Below are positions 16,097 to 22,776 of a stretch of DNA of 22,983 nucleotides, piece by piece; position 1 is the first letter of the stretch; every line of letters begins with the position of its first letter. Made by a program: the position numbers and the translations under genes. The notes under the pieces are model-generated. The model saw nothing but the letters and a program-made list of their open reading frames with translations. It was not told the origin of the DNA and ran no database searches. This stretch comes from RGIG5952 sp045603485 (GTDB lineage: Bacteria; Verrucomicrobiota; Kiritimatiellia; RFP12; JAAYLN01), in NCBI GenBank assembly GCA_045603485.1, contig JAZUMF010000083.1, forward strand, positions 1 through 22,983. The letters are read 5' to 3'.

Positions 16097-16833
16097 TATT
16101 TAACCTCCGGAGCTTTTGAGTAATATTGGCGTAGCGTTTCAGAGACAGCCTGTGAGATTGTCATACCTTCAGGGCGCTTTGCAATGTCAAAAACACCTGC
16201 TAAAGAGCCTGCGGTGAGAACGATACATTGTCCATCAATGGACTCAGCCGCATCTAGACGGTTTGTAGCCAGAAGGATTACCGTATGTCGCGCCGCCGTT
16301 GCCAGGGTTTTGCAAAGCATTTCGCAATGAAGCGAATCGAGAGCGTCAAATGGCTCGTCAATAGCGAGAATGCGGGAGTCTGTAAGCATCGCGTCGGCAA
16401 TTCCGACGCATTTGCGCTGACCGGCCGAGAGTGTCGATATTGATTTTGTGAAAATGGCTTTAAGACCAAGAGATTCAGTTACATGCCTGACTCTCGCACG
16501 AAGTCGGCGGGACGATAATCCCTTAAGCCTTCCGCGATAGACAAGGTGGCCTTCGACGGTCATATCATTGTAAAGAGGAACCGAGTCGGAGAGATAATTG
16601 ATATATCGGCGCATTTGAGCACGATTGGCAAAGTAGTCTTTGCCTTCGAGAATGACTGAGCCGGATGAAGGATATTCAGCCCCTGTGACAGTACGAAGAA
16701 GAGTAGTTTTGCCAGCCCCATTTGGGCCTGCAACGAGGTAAATGCCAGGCGTCAGTTTGATGGTGATGCTGTCTAAAGCAACAGTACCGCCAAATGTTTT
16801 GCTGATTTCTAAAACTTCCAACATCGGTTGCAT
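16096..16833 (-). CDS. ABC transporter ATP-binding protein, GldA/CcmA-like
   Basis: A 245-residue ATPase. Walker A is GPNGAGKTT (36-44), the signature is LSAGQ (135-139) and Walker B is ILAIDEP (155-161). The Q-loop position holds D83 (YLSDSVPLYNDMTV), in the place where GldA-type proteins tend to have an acidic residue. The switch region reads LLATNRLDAAE, so the usual histidine (STH) is replaced by N191, which is uncommon in an active ATPase. It energises the permease whose start codon overlaps its stop. AGGA lies about four bases before the first ATG (16833); the second ATG at 16824 is less well placed. It follows the metallophosphoesterase by six bases. Confidence 0.92.
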   Translation of the reverse strand: MQPMLEVLEISKTFGGTVALDSITIKLTPGIYLVAGPNGAGKTTLLRTVTGAEYPSSGSVILEGKDYFANRAQMRRYINYLSDSVPLYNDMTVEGHLVYRGRLKGLSSRRLRARVRHVTESLGLKAIFTKSISTLSAGQRKCVGIADAMLTDSRILAIDEPFDALDSLHCEMLCKTLATAARHTVILLATNRLDAAESIDGQCIVLTAGSLAGVFDIAKRPEGMTISQAVSETLRQYYSKAPEVK

Positions 16834-16839
16834 TACATC

Positions 16840-17589
16840 CTATCTGCCGATTTTAAGTCTATCGGCAAGTCTTGCAGGAAGACCGGCTTTTATAACCTTT
16901 TCAGCTGCGGTTTCGATATCGTAGGCAACACGGCGGAATTCAAATGTCTTTGTCATAGGCTCAAAAATTAAATACGATGACATCGGAATCTCGTCTCTGG
17001 GCTGCCCGACTGAACCGACATTTATGAAATACTTGTGTCCAAAAGTCATGCTGACGCGTGTCCCGGACTCCGGTGCTTGATACCTGTTTACATCTGAAAT
17101 GCTCTTTTCAAAAATCACTGGGACATGGGTATGTCCGTGAAAGCATACCGCAGTCTGCTGATAGGTGAAGTGAGCTTCTGCGTCAAAGGTGTCAAATACA
17201 TATCCCCAAAGCTCGGGCATATCCAGCGTGCCGTGAACAAGCGTAAAGGATTTAGGAAATGATGTAAACGATAGCTGAAGCTCGGCAAGCCATTTTATCG
17301 AGCGGTCATTAAGCTGCCTTCGCGTCCAGTCGATAACGGCTGCGGCATGTGGCTGGAAGTCATCAAGTGATTTCTCGTGAGAGCAATAAAAATCGTGGTT
17401 GCCGCAAACGGTTTTAGCGCAGATATCGCGAATTATATCAATGCATTCCTGAGGATTGGCGTTGTATCCGACAACATCTCCAAGGCAGTAAAAGTCTGTT
17501 ACAGACTGCGAACGAGCGTCCTCGACAACTGCATTAAGAGCCTCAAGGTTGGCGTGTATGTCAGCTAAAATTGCAAATTTAGGATCCAT
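16840..17589 (-). CDS. Metallophosphoesterase, YfcE/MJ0936-like
   Basis: A 249-residue calcineurin-like phosphoesterase. All metal-binding blocks are present: DIH (D10, H12), GDVVGY (D38), GNHD (N64, H65), VHG (H119) and HGHTH (H151, H153). The short single-domain form resembles the YfcE/MJ0936 phosphodiesterases and members annotated as serine/threonine phosphatases or cAMP phosphodiesterase-like. The natural substrate is not predictable. Starts: the ATG at 17589 has a weak purine-rich AAGAAGA about nine bases before it. The TTG at 17610, which overlaps the ispD stop as TTGA, would add seven residues (KRRRLV-rich) and cannot be excluded. No signal peptide. Confidence 0.88.
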   Translation of the reverse strand: MDPKFAILADIHANLEALNAVVEDARSQSVTDFYCLGDVVGYNANPQECIDIIRDICAKTVCGNHDFYCSHEKSLDDFQPHAAAVIDWTRRQLNDRSIKWLAELQLSFTSFPKSFTLVHGTLDMPELWGYVFDTFDAEAHFTYQQTAVCFHGHTHVPVIFEKSISDVNRYQAPESGTRVSMTFGHKYFINVGSVGQPRDEIPMSSYLIFEPMTKTFEFRRVAYDIETAAEKVIKAGLPARLADRLKIGR

Positions 17590-17606
17590 AACAAGTCTTC
17601 TTCTTT

Positions 17607-18284
17607 TCAATCGGTCAATAAGGCGAGAATTATCCTTTGGTCTTCCGCATAGGTCAACTTGACATTTGGCTTATGCCATTCAACAAGATGAATCTTCTCA
17701 CCGATAAATTCAATAGCTCCAGCGTCGTCGGTTACGGAGACTCCGGCATCGTAAACCCTTTTTAGCGCGTCGCGCAAAATATCAGCCTTAAAGGCCTGCG
17801 GCGTTTCGACCGCACAAAGTCTGTCGCGGTCAAGCGTCTTCGCTACAAAACCATCAGCGTCACACTCTTTTATAGTGTCAACCAATTTTTTAGCGGCAAC
17901 ACCAGAACCTGTATTGATTGCAGATTTTACGCAAAGAGCGATCAACTCTGAAGTGACAAGAGGGCGGGCGGCATCGTGGATAACGGCAATGTCGATTTCT
18001 GCTGGAAGCGCATTCAAGCCATTCATTACAGAATCTTGCCGCCTTGCGCCACCGGCCGTTATGAAAACAGGCTTTGTGATTGACAGCGACGAAACGAGCT
18101 CTTGCACCTTCCCGATAAGCTCTTGCCGAGTGACGAGAGCAATACAATCGATGTCGGGACATTTTTCAAAAGCCAGCAGAGAGTAGGCGACAATGGGATA
18201 TTGGCCAAGCTTAATGAAAACCTTGTCCATATTTCCCATGCGTTCGCCTTTTCCGGCGGCTAGAATCACTGCACCATTCATCAT
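17607..18284 (-). CDS. ispD: 2-C-methyl-D-erythritol 4-phosphate cytidylyltransferase
   Basis: A 225-residue IspD, normal length. It transfers CMP from CTP to MEP in the non-mevalonate isoprenoid pathway. Motifs: LAAGKGERMG (8-17) with K21 just after, HDAARP (103-108), TPQAF (161-165), TDDA (185-188), and NVKLTYAEDQ (207-216) near the end. The frame is open a further 75 codons upstream, but that would run through the promoter region and lacks similarity, so I start at the MM pair (18284 or 18281). There is no Shine-Dalgarno; a T-rich 12-base repeat lies just before the start. It is the first gene of the long minus-strand run. Confidence 0.93.
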   Translation of the reverse strand: MMNGAVILAAGKGERMGNMDKVFIKLGQYPIVAYSLLAFEKCPDIDCIALVTRQELIGKVQELVSSLSITKPVFITAGGARRQDSVMNGLNALPAEIDIAVIHDAARPLVTSELIALCVKSAINTGSGVAAKKLVDTIKECDADGFVAKTLDRDRLCAVETPQAFKADILRDALKRVYDAGVSVTDDAGAIEFIGEKIHLVEWHKPNVKLTYAEDQRIILALLTD

Positions 18285-18289
18285 CAAGA

Positions 18290-18320
18290 GTCTACAAAAA
18301 ACGGATATGTCTACAAAAAA
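18290..18320 (-). repeat. Tandem 12-bp direct repeat in the ispD leader
   Basis: GTCTACAAAAAA (plus-strand reading) occurs at 18290-18301 and again at 18309-18320, a 19-base period. Both copies lie between the predicted ispD transcription start (near 18339) and its start codon, the nearer one only five bases from it. It could be a regulator site or an mRNA-level element. Confidence 0.7.
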
Positions 18321-18345
18321 ACACAATACAACAAAGATACCTCTT

Positions 18346-18374
18346 ATTCTACCAAAATATTGTTTTTTTCTCAA
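18346..18374 (-). promoter_or_regulatory. Probable promoter of the ispD-led transcription unit
   Basis: On the minus strand TTGAGA (18369-18374) is followed by exactly 17 bases and TAGAAT (18346-18351). Five of six -10 positions and four of six -35 positions match sigma70 consensus. The predicted start near 18339 gives a leader of about 55 bases that contains the tandem repeat. Confidence 0.5.
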
Positions 18375-18381
18375 ACAGTGC

Positions 18382-18406
18382 ACTTCGTCGAAGTTTATGC
18401 TATACT
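18382..18406 (+). promoter_or_regulatory. Extended -10 promoter of ung with upstream inverted repeat
   Basis: TATACT at 18401-18406 is preceded by TGC, making an extended -10 element. There is no good -35 at 17 bases. Just upstream is a perfect inverted repeat, ACTTCG-T-CGAAGT (18382-18394), placed where a regulator could act. Transcription would begin at about 18412-18414, on the first ATG of ung. Confidence 0.45.
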
Positions 18407-18411
18407 GCTCA

Positions 18412-19086
18412 ATGTTTATTATGGATGTGAAAATCGAAAAAACCTGGAAAGAACGGCTTTGCGGTGAATTTGATTCACCGTATTTTAGCCGTCTCGTCAC
18501 CTTTGTCAAAGATGCCTATCGTCAAGGTACAGTCTATCCCCCCGCATCTCTTATCTTTGAGGCCTTTAACCGAACACCCTTTGACAAGACAAAGGTGGTG
18601 ATTCTGGGACAAGACCCGTATCATGGCCCAAATCAGGCTCATGGGCTTTGCTTTTCTGTTCCACCTGAAATTCAAGTGCCTCCGTCTCTGGTCAATATAT
18701 ATAAGGAACTTGAGAATGAATTTGGCGGTGATTATGCAAAGCGGAACGGAGATTTACGCCATTGGGCCGACCAAGGCGTTCTTTTGCTCAACGCAACACT
18801 GACTGTCAATGCAGGCATGGCCGGCAGCCATCAAGGTAAAGGGTGGGAGACCTTTACAGATGCCGTTGTTCGCATTTTGGCTGAAAACCAAAGTCATCTG
18901 GTCTTTATGCTGTGGGGAAGCTACGCTCAGCGCAAAGGCGCATTTATCGACCGCAATCGCCATCTTGTCTTAGAAGCGCCACATCCGTCGCCGCTTTCGG
19001 CATATCGCGGATTTTTAGGATGCGGCCATTTTAAGAAGGCAAATGACTATTTAGCAGAAAACGGTCAAAACCCGATTTTGTGGTAA
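18412..19086 (+). CDS. ung: Uracil-DNA glycosylase, family 1
   Basis: A 224-residue Ung (221 if the second ATG at 18421 is used). It removes uracil from DNA, the first step of base excision repair. Motifs: GQDPYHG (66-72, with the water-activating D68), GLCFSVP, LLLNATLTV (N127), and HPSPLS (191-196, with the catalytic H191). It ends in LAENGQNPILW, a common C-terminal pattern. No Shine-Dalgarno precedes either ATG, and the predicted transcription start falls at the first one, so the mRNA may be leaderless. The frame is open back to 18193 but that overlaps ispD. It is divergent from ispD and its stop codon directly abuts the stop of the convergent PfkB gene. Confidence 0.94.
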   Translation: MFIMDVKIEKTWKERLCGEFDSPYFSRLVTFVKDAYRQGTVYPPASLIFEAFNRTPFDKTKVVILGQDPYHGPNQAHGLCFSVPPEIQVPPSLVNIYKELENEFGGDYAKRNGDLRHWADQGVLLLNATLTVNAGMAGSHQGKGWETFTDAVVRILAENQSHLVFMLWGSYAQRKGAFIDRNRHLVLEAPHPSPLSAYRGFLGCGHFKKANDYLAENGQNPILW

Positions 19087-19980
19087 TCAGGAAATTGCCG
19101 CGTAGAGAGCTTCAACCGTCTTAATATCGGGTGGGTCGCCACCTGGCATTAGGCAAGCGGCGGAGCCTGCCGCAACAGCCCATTTCGCAGCATTTGGGTC
19201 TTGCTCTGTAAATATTCTGTGGCAATATTCCGCAAGCAGAGTATCACCGGCGGCGGTTGTATCCGTCACATCAACATACGGAGCCTTGACAAAAACTCCG
19301 TCAAACCAGGCGCCCTTGTCACCGGCAGAGATTATTACATGGCTGGCATAATTATGGAGAATGCGGGTTGCCTTGGTGAAGTCATAGTCTGTCTGTGGGA
19401 CAAAGCCAACAGCGTCGGCACATTCGTCAATATTAGGCTTGATAATATCTGGATTCGCTTTTAAGCCTTGGCGCAATTCCTCCTTGCAGGCATCAAGGAC
19501 AACTGTAATTCCCCGTCTCTTTAAGTCCCTGATCCAAGCAGCATAGATGGATGTGGAGCAGTGTGCTGGCAAACTGCCACTGAGAACGGCAATTGAATTT
19601 TCAGGAACAAGAGAAGGGGAAAGTAACGCTTCAGGATTTTGCAAGTCCGGAAATGCCATTCGGTTAAGCTTTACAGAGCCATTACTCCACATAACAGTTT
19701 CATTTCTGCGTGTTGCACCAGAAACTCTGACAAAAAGATCTTCTATTGAATACTTGTCAAGGACCCTTTCAAAAAAGAAGGCATTATCTTCACCCAAAAG
19801 GCCGGCGCAAGCGGTTTGATTACCTCTAACAGAGAGCCATCTCATTACATTGATGGCCTTTCCACCGACATTTTCGACATCAACGATACCCTTTACAATG
19901 TCACCATTTCCGATAAAATCATGTGGAAGCGTGACAGTTGCATCAATTGCCGGGCTTAAACAGAGACCGAAAAATTTCAT
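19087..19980 (-). CDS. PfkB-family carbohydrate kinase, 1-phosphofructokinase/tagatose-6-phosphate kinase-like
   Basis: A 297-residue ribokinase-superfamily kinase close in layout to FruK and LacC. It opens LCLSPAIDATVTLPH (a variant of the LNPAIDxT start of 1-phosphofructokinases), then NVGGKAINVMRWLSVRG (38-54), LSGSLP (133-138), KPNIDE (181-186) and DTTAAGDTLLA (240-250, catalytic D246). Two glycines that are nearly always kept are replaced by alanine: GGKG to GGKA and GAGD to AAGD. The substrate is probably a phosphorylated keto-hexose, but this is uncertain. There is no clear ribosome binding site, and it lies 35 bases after the secreted repeat protein, so it is probably transcribed with it. 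Confidence 0.85.
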   Translation of the reverse strand: MKFFGLCLSPAIDATVTLPHDFIGNGDIVKGIVDVENVGGKAINVMRWLSVRGNQTACAGLLGEDNAFFFERVLDKYSIEDLFVRVSGATRRNETVMWSNGSVKLNRMAFPDLQNPEALLSPSLVPENSIAVLSGSLPAHCSTSIYAAWIRDLKRRGITVVLDACKEELRQGLKANPDIIKPNIDECADAVGFVPQTDYDFTKATRILHNYASHVIISAGDKGAWFDGVFVKAPYVDVTDTTAAGDTLLAEYCHRIFTEQDPNAAKWAVAAGSAACLMPGGDPPDIKTVEALYAAIS

Positions 19981-20015
19981 TGCCGCAAAGAATCGTACCT
20001 GAATATCCTTTAAGA

Positions 20016-21179
20016 TTACTTAAAGAGGCGCAAAGCATATTCCAAAGTCAGAAGAGCATACGATGTCGAAAGCACAGGATCACCCTCCCAGAAACGGTTA
20101 TTGGTATTTACCCAAGAGCCGTCCTCCTTCTGGAGAGAAACAACCTTTTTTATCAGCTCGTCTCGCCATTTAACGGGAGCATCTCCATCCTTTAGGGGAG
20201 GAAGCTCATTGATGTCAAGCAACGATAAAGCTCGAGCCATAATCGTATAGTAGTAGTAAAGCCCCTGTTGCCCCATACCGGGATTTTCATCAAGCGTCCA
20301 ATGACGGCGGGCATAATCAATTGCAGATACAACACGGGGGTCATCACGAGTGACCTGTGCAAAAATCATCGCCTCAAGACCGGAATATGTGATACTGCCG
20401 TATGAGCGGAGTGGGGGGCGCTTGCCGATTTTTTTATTTTCCTTGGCCTTATCGCCACCCTGTGGAGGAGCCGGTGGCTTGCCTGATTCACGCTTGTATA
20501 AAAAGCCGCCGGCATCGGTTTCGGAAATGCCGGCTTCACCCTGCTTAACCTGCATCCTGTCTACGAATTTCAAAGCGGCGTCCCAGTCAATATCAACTCT
20601 TTTTTCACCATTCGGGCGTGACTCCTCGACATCTTGCGTAACACGCATAGCAGATATTGCCCATGCAGAATTGTTAAGATCGGCATAGCCATTTGGAGAA
20701 TTTTTCTCATATCCAAATCCGCCGTCAGTTCCGGTAGCGTCATCACCGACCAGTTGCGTTGACGCTACATATTCGCGAGCTTTCTGTATTGTACGGATTG
20801 AATTGGCCTTATCGGCATAATGCAAGGCAGTCATACAGATAGCTGTGTTATATGTGCCGAGAGCCCCACCCCTACGCCCAGGAACAAGCACATAAATGCC
20901 GCCATCAGGTTGACTGCATGAGCGAAGGTATTTGGTTGCCTTTTCAACAACAGCTCTATCAACATCGGTTGCCGAAAGAGCCCAGGCCGCAATTCCGGTT
21001 AAGGCAGGGAAGGTCGGGTTTGACCAAACGCCGTTTGTCGCCTGCCTCTCAACAAGCCATTGTGCACCTTTTGCTATTGCTTTGCGCGCGATAGCCTCGT
21101 TAGCATCCTCAGCCACGCAAAAAAATCCTGAAATAGACAAAACCGCCGTTAATGCAAGTGTAAGACCTTTTTTTGTCAT
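20016..21179 (-). CDS. Secreted prenyltransferase/squalene-oxidase repeat protein
   Basis: A 387-residue protein with a signal peptide of about 23 residues (MTKKG, a hydrophobic core, then CVA before EDANE). The mature part has about six alpha-alpha hairpin repeats of the terpene-cyclase/prenyltransferase barrel, marked by Q/DGG or DGSW patterns: QWLVERQATNGVW, CSQPDGGIYV, DGGFGYEKN, GGFLYKRE and LQKEDGSWVN. A proline/lysine-rich loop lies near 230-250. The DxDD acid motif of squalene-hopene cyclases is absent, so cyclisation is unlikely. Such secreted proteins are abundant in Planctomycetota and Verrucomicrobiota and have no known function. AAGGAG lies seven bases before the ATG. It is divergent from the GH-A hydrolase. 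Confidence 0.85.
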   Translation of the reverse strand: MTKKGLTLALTAVLSISGFFCVAEDANEAIARKAIAKGAQWLVERQATNGVWSNPTFPALTGIAAWALSATDVDRAVVEKATKYLRSCSQPDGGIYVLVPGRRGGALGTYNTAICMTALHYADKANSIRTIQKAREYVASTQLVGDDATGTDGGFGYEKNSPNGYADLNNSAWAISAMRVTQDVEESRPNGEKRVDIDWDAALKFVDRMQVKQGEAGISETDAGGFLYKRESGKPPAPPQGGDKAKENKKIGKRPPLRSYGSITYSGLEAMIFAQVTRDDPRVVSAIDYARRHWTLDENPGMGQQGLYYYYTIMARALSLLDINELPPLKDGDAPVKWRDELIKKVVSLQKEDGSWVNTNNRFWEGDPVLSTSYALLTLEYALRLFK

Positions 21180-21216
21180 AATAAAACTCCTTAGTGTTGT
21201 TAATAAGGCATTATCT

Positions 21217-21244
21217 ATAATATTATTTTAACCGATTTTTTCAA
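21217..21244 (-). promoter_or_regulatory. Candidate promoter of the secreted repeat protein-pfkB unit
   Basis: On the minus strand TTGAAA (21239-21244) is followed after 16 bases by TATTAT (21217-21222). The region is AT-rich, so alternatives exist. A perfect TATAAT also occurs on the plus strand at 21216-21221. Confidence 0.35.
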
Positions 21245-21289
21245 AACTCGCAAAATAGGCCATAATGTTAAATACAGTCTCTATGGCAT

Positions 21290-21318
21290 TTGTTTTTATG
21301 TGATATTGATGATAAAAT
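21290..21318 (+). promoter_or_regulatory. Candidate promoter of the GH-A hydrolase
   Basis: TAAAAT (21313-21318) matches 5 of 6 -10 positions. TTGTTT lies 17 bases upstream (21290-21295) and only keeps the TTG of a -35 box. The leader would be about 38 bases. Confidence 0.3.
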
Positions 21319-21362
21319 ATTTGATGACAATTCTCCGTCTTTCAAAGAAAAGGAAGTTGACT

Positions 21363-22661
21363 ATGGACTACATTAAAATTACCGTTGACCAAAACTCACC
21401 CAAAGAGGCTTTTCGAAATATTGTGGGAATGAACAATTCACCGAAAATCACCATTGGAGCGATGACTGATGTTGAATGTGAGTTGTTCAATAAGATAAAT
21501 CCTGGCAGAACCCGCCACCACGATGCCGCACTTGAAAATCCCGGCTATGCCTTAATTGATGTTTCCCGCATATTCCCGCTCTTTCATGCAGATGAAAACG
21601 ATCCCCGCAATTATTGCTTTAAGCCAACAGATTTCTATCTCAAACAAATAGCCGATTCTGGAACAGAAATCGAGTTTAGACTTGGTGAGTCAATAGAGCA
21701 TAGTACGGAACGCTATTTAGTTTTACCACCACCAGATTTTGAAAAGTGGGCAAGAATTTGTTTGAACATTATCCGCCACTACAATGAAGGGTGGGCCGAT
21801 GGCTTGCACCTAGGGATAAAATACTGGAGCATTTGGGAAGAACCCGATAACTTCCGCCTCTTTGATGGTCCATTTGAGAAATACCTAGAGCTATATACAA
21901 TTGTAGCCAAGGCTATTAAGAAAGAGTTCCCGAACTTATTGGTAGGCGGTCCCAATACAATGGGAGTAACCGACAAGACAGAGCAGTTCTTTAGCCATTG
22001 CCGCGATACGGAATCTCCTGTTGATTTTACTGCCTTTACAGATTATTCTCGCGAACCAGAGCATCTTATTTCCAAGGTAAATAAGCTTAAAGCGCTCGCC
22101 GACAAGTACGGCTTTGTTGATACAGAGATTTGTGTTTCAGAGTTCCACTATGGTCCAACATCATGGGACTATAAAGATACCAATAAATATGAATCCTTCA
22201 AAACGGTTGAGTCTGCCGCCTATACAACCTATGTAATCTCAAAGCTCTATGACTCACCACTTAGTTGTGCGTTCTATTACGGATGGGCATGTTCAATTTG
22301 GGGACTTAATGCCATCGGCACCCGTACACTATTGCCAATAGGTGACGCGCTTATATATCTAGGCGATATGTCTCATTGCACATCCCGTTTAATTCCGACC
22401 GTTGAAGGAAGCTCCGACGATTGCACATTCCTTTGCGGCGAAACAGAAAACGGTAATGTCAAGATACTTGCGTCATTCTTCAAGGCACATAATGCAGAAA
22501 TGGCATTTACCGTGCCAGGTAAGACAAAGTGCTATGTTCGCAAGATATCCAATAATACCGCCGCTTCACAAGCAATAAAAACCATCGATATTATCGATGA
22601 TAAGTTCTATGCTTATTTTGAAGAAGGCGGTTGTGGCGTTTTCCTCTTTGATTTTGAATAA
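21363..22661 (+). CDS. Cytoplasmic clan GH-A glycoside hydrolase, GH39-like
   Basis: A 432-residue protein. The ATG at 21363 has AAGGAAG about seven bases before it; the frame extends 21 codons upstream but without a ribosome binding site. It has the (beta/alpha)8 pattern of GH39-type enzymes: RHHDAAL near 51-57, GIKYWSIWEEPDN (151-163) and ICVSEFHYGP (256-265). By position the acid/base is E160 and the nucleophile E260. The residue before the acid/base is E159, where clan GH-A enzymes normally have Asn (NEP). A small beta domain follows (about 345-432). No signal peptide, so it would cut imported oligosaccharides or glycosides such as xylosides (inference). Family assignment below clan level is uncertain. 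Confidence 0.75.
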   Translation: MDYIKITVDQNSPKEAFRNIVGMNNSPKITIGAMTDVECELFNKINPGRTRHHDAALENPGYALIDVSRIFPLFHADENDPRNYCFKPTDFYLKQIADSGTEIEFRLGESIEHSTERYLVLPPPDFEKWARICLNIIRHYNEGWADGLHLGIKYWSIWEEPDNFRLFDGPFEKYLELYTIVAKAIKKEFPNLLVGGPNTMGVTDKTEQFFSHCRDTESPVDFTAFTDYSREPEHLISKVNKLKALADKYGFVDTEICVSEFHYGPTSWDYKDTNKYESFKTVESAAYTTYVISKLYDSPLSCAFYYGWACSIWGLNAIGTRTLLPIGDALIYLGDMSHCTSRLIPTVEGSSDDCTFLCGETENGNVKILASFFKAHNAEMAFTVPGKTKCYVRKISNNTAASQAIKTIDIIDDKFYAYFEEGGCGVFLFDFE

Positions 22662-22679
22662 AACACTACAAAATTTTTC

Positions 22680-22705
22680 GCCCTGCGGCCCGCTCCGCGG
22701 TGTCA
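22680..22705. repeat. GC-rich palindrome, possible REP-like element
   Basis: An island of very high GC lies in an AT-rich gap just before the transposase. CTGCGG (22683-22688) can pair with CCGCGG (22695-22700) around CCCGCT, and CCGCGG is itself palindromic. No T-run follows on either strand, so it is not a standard terminator. Its position beside a RAYT-type gene suggests a REP-like hairpin. Confidence 0.4.
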
Positions 22706-22716
22706 GACTATTAAAC

Positions 22717-22745
22717 TTGACATTATCCTCTATATCCAATATACT
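22717..22745 (+). promoter_or_regulatory. Near-consensus promoter of the transposase
   Basis: TTGACA at 22717-22722 and TATACT at 22740-22745, 17 bases apart: 11 of 12 consensus positions. The predicted leader is about 25 bases and includes AAGGAG at 22765-22770, six bases before the ATG at 22777. Confidence 0.65.
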
Positions 22746-22776
22746 TATTACACAATCTAAAAATAAGGAGTCAATT

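Noticed and set aside
18382..18394. LexA/SOS box upstream of ung
   Set aside because: ACTTCG-T-CGAAGT matches neither the CTGT-N8-ACAG nor the GAAC-N4-GTTC type of SOS box.
18285..18509. 75-codon upstream extension of ispD
   Set aside because: It would cover the divergent promoter region and the ung start and has no IspD similarity; the family starts at the glycine-rich loop.
22683..22700. GC hairpin after the GH-A gene as an intrinsic terminator
   Set aside because: There is no T-run on either strand immediately after the stem.
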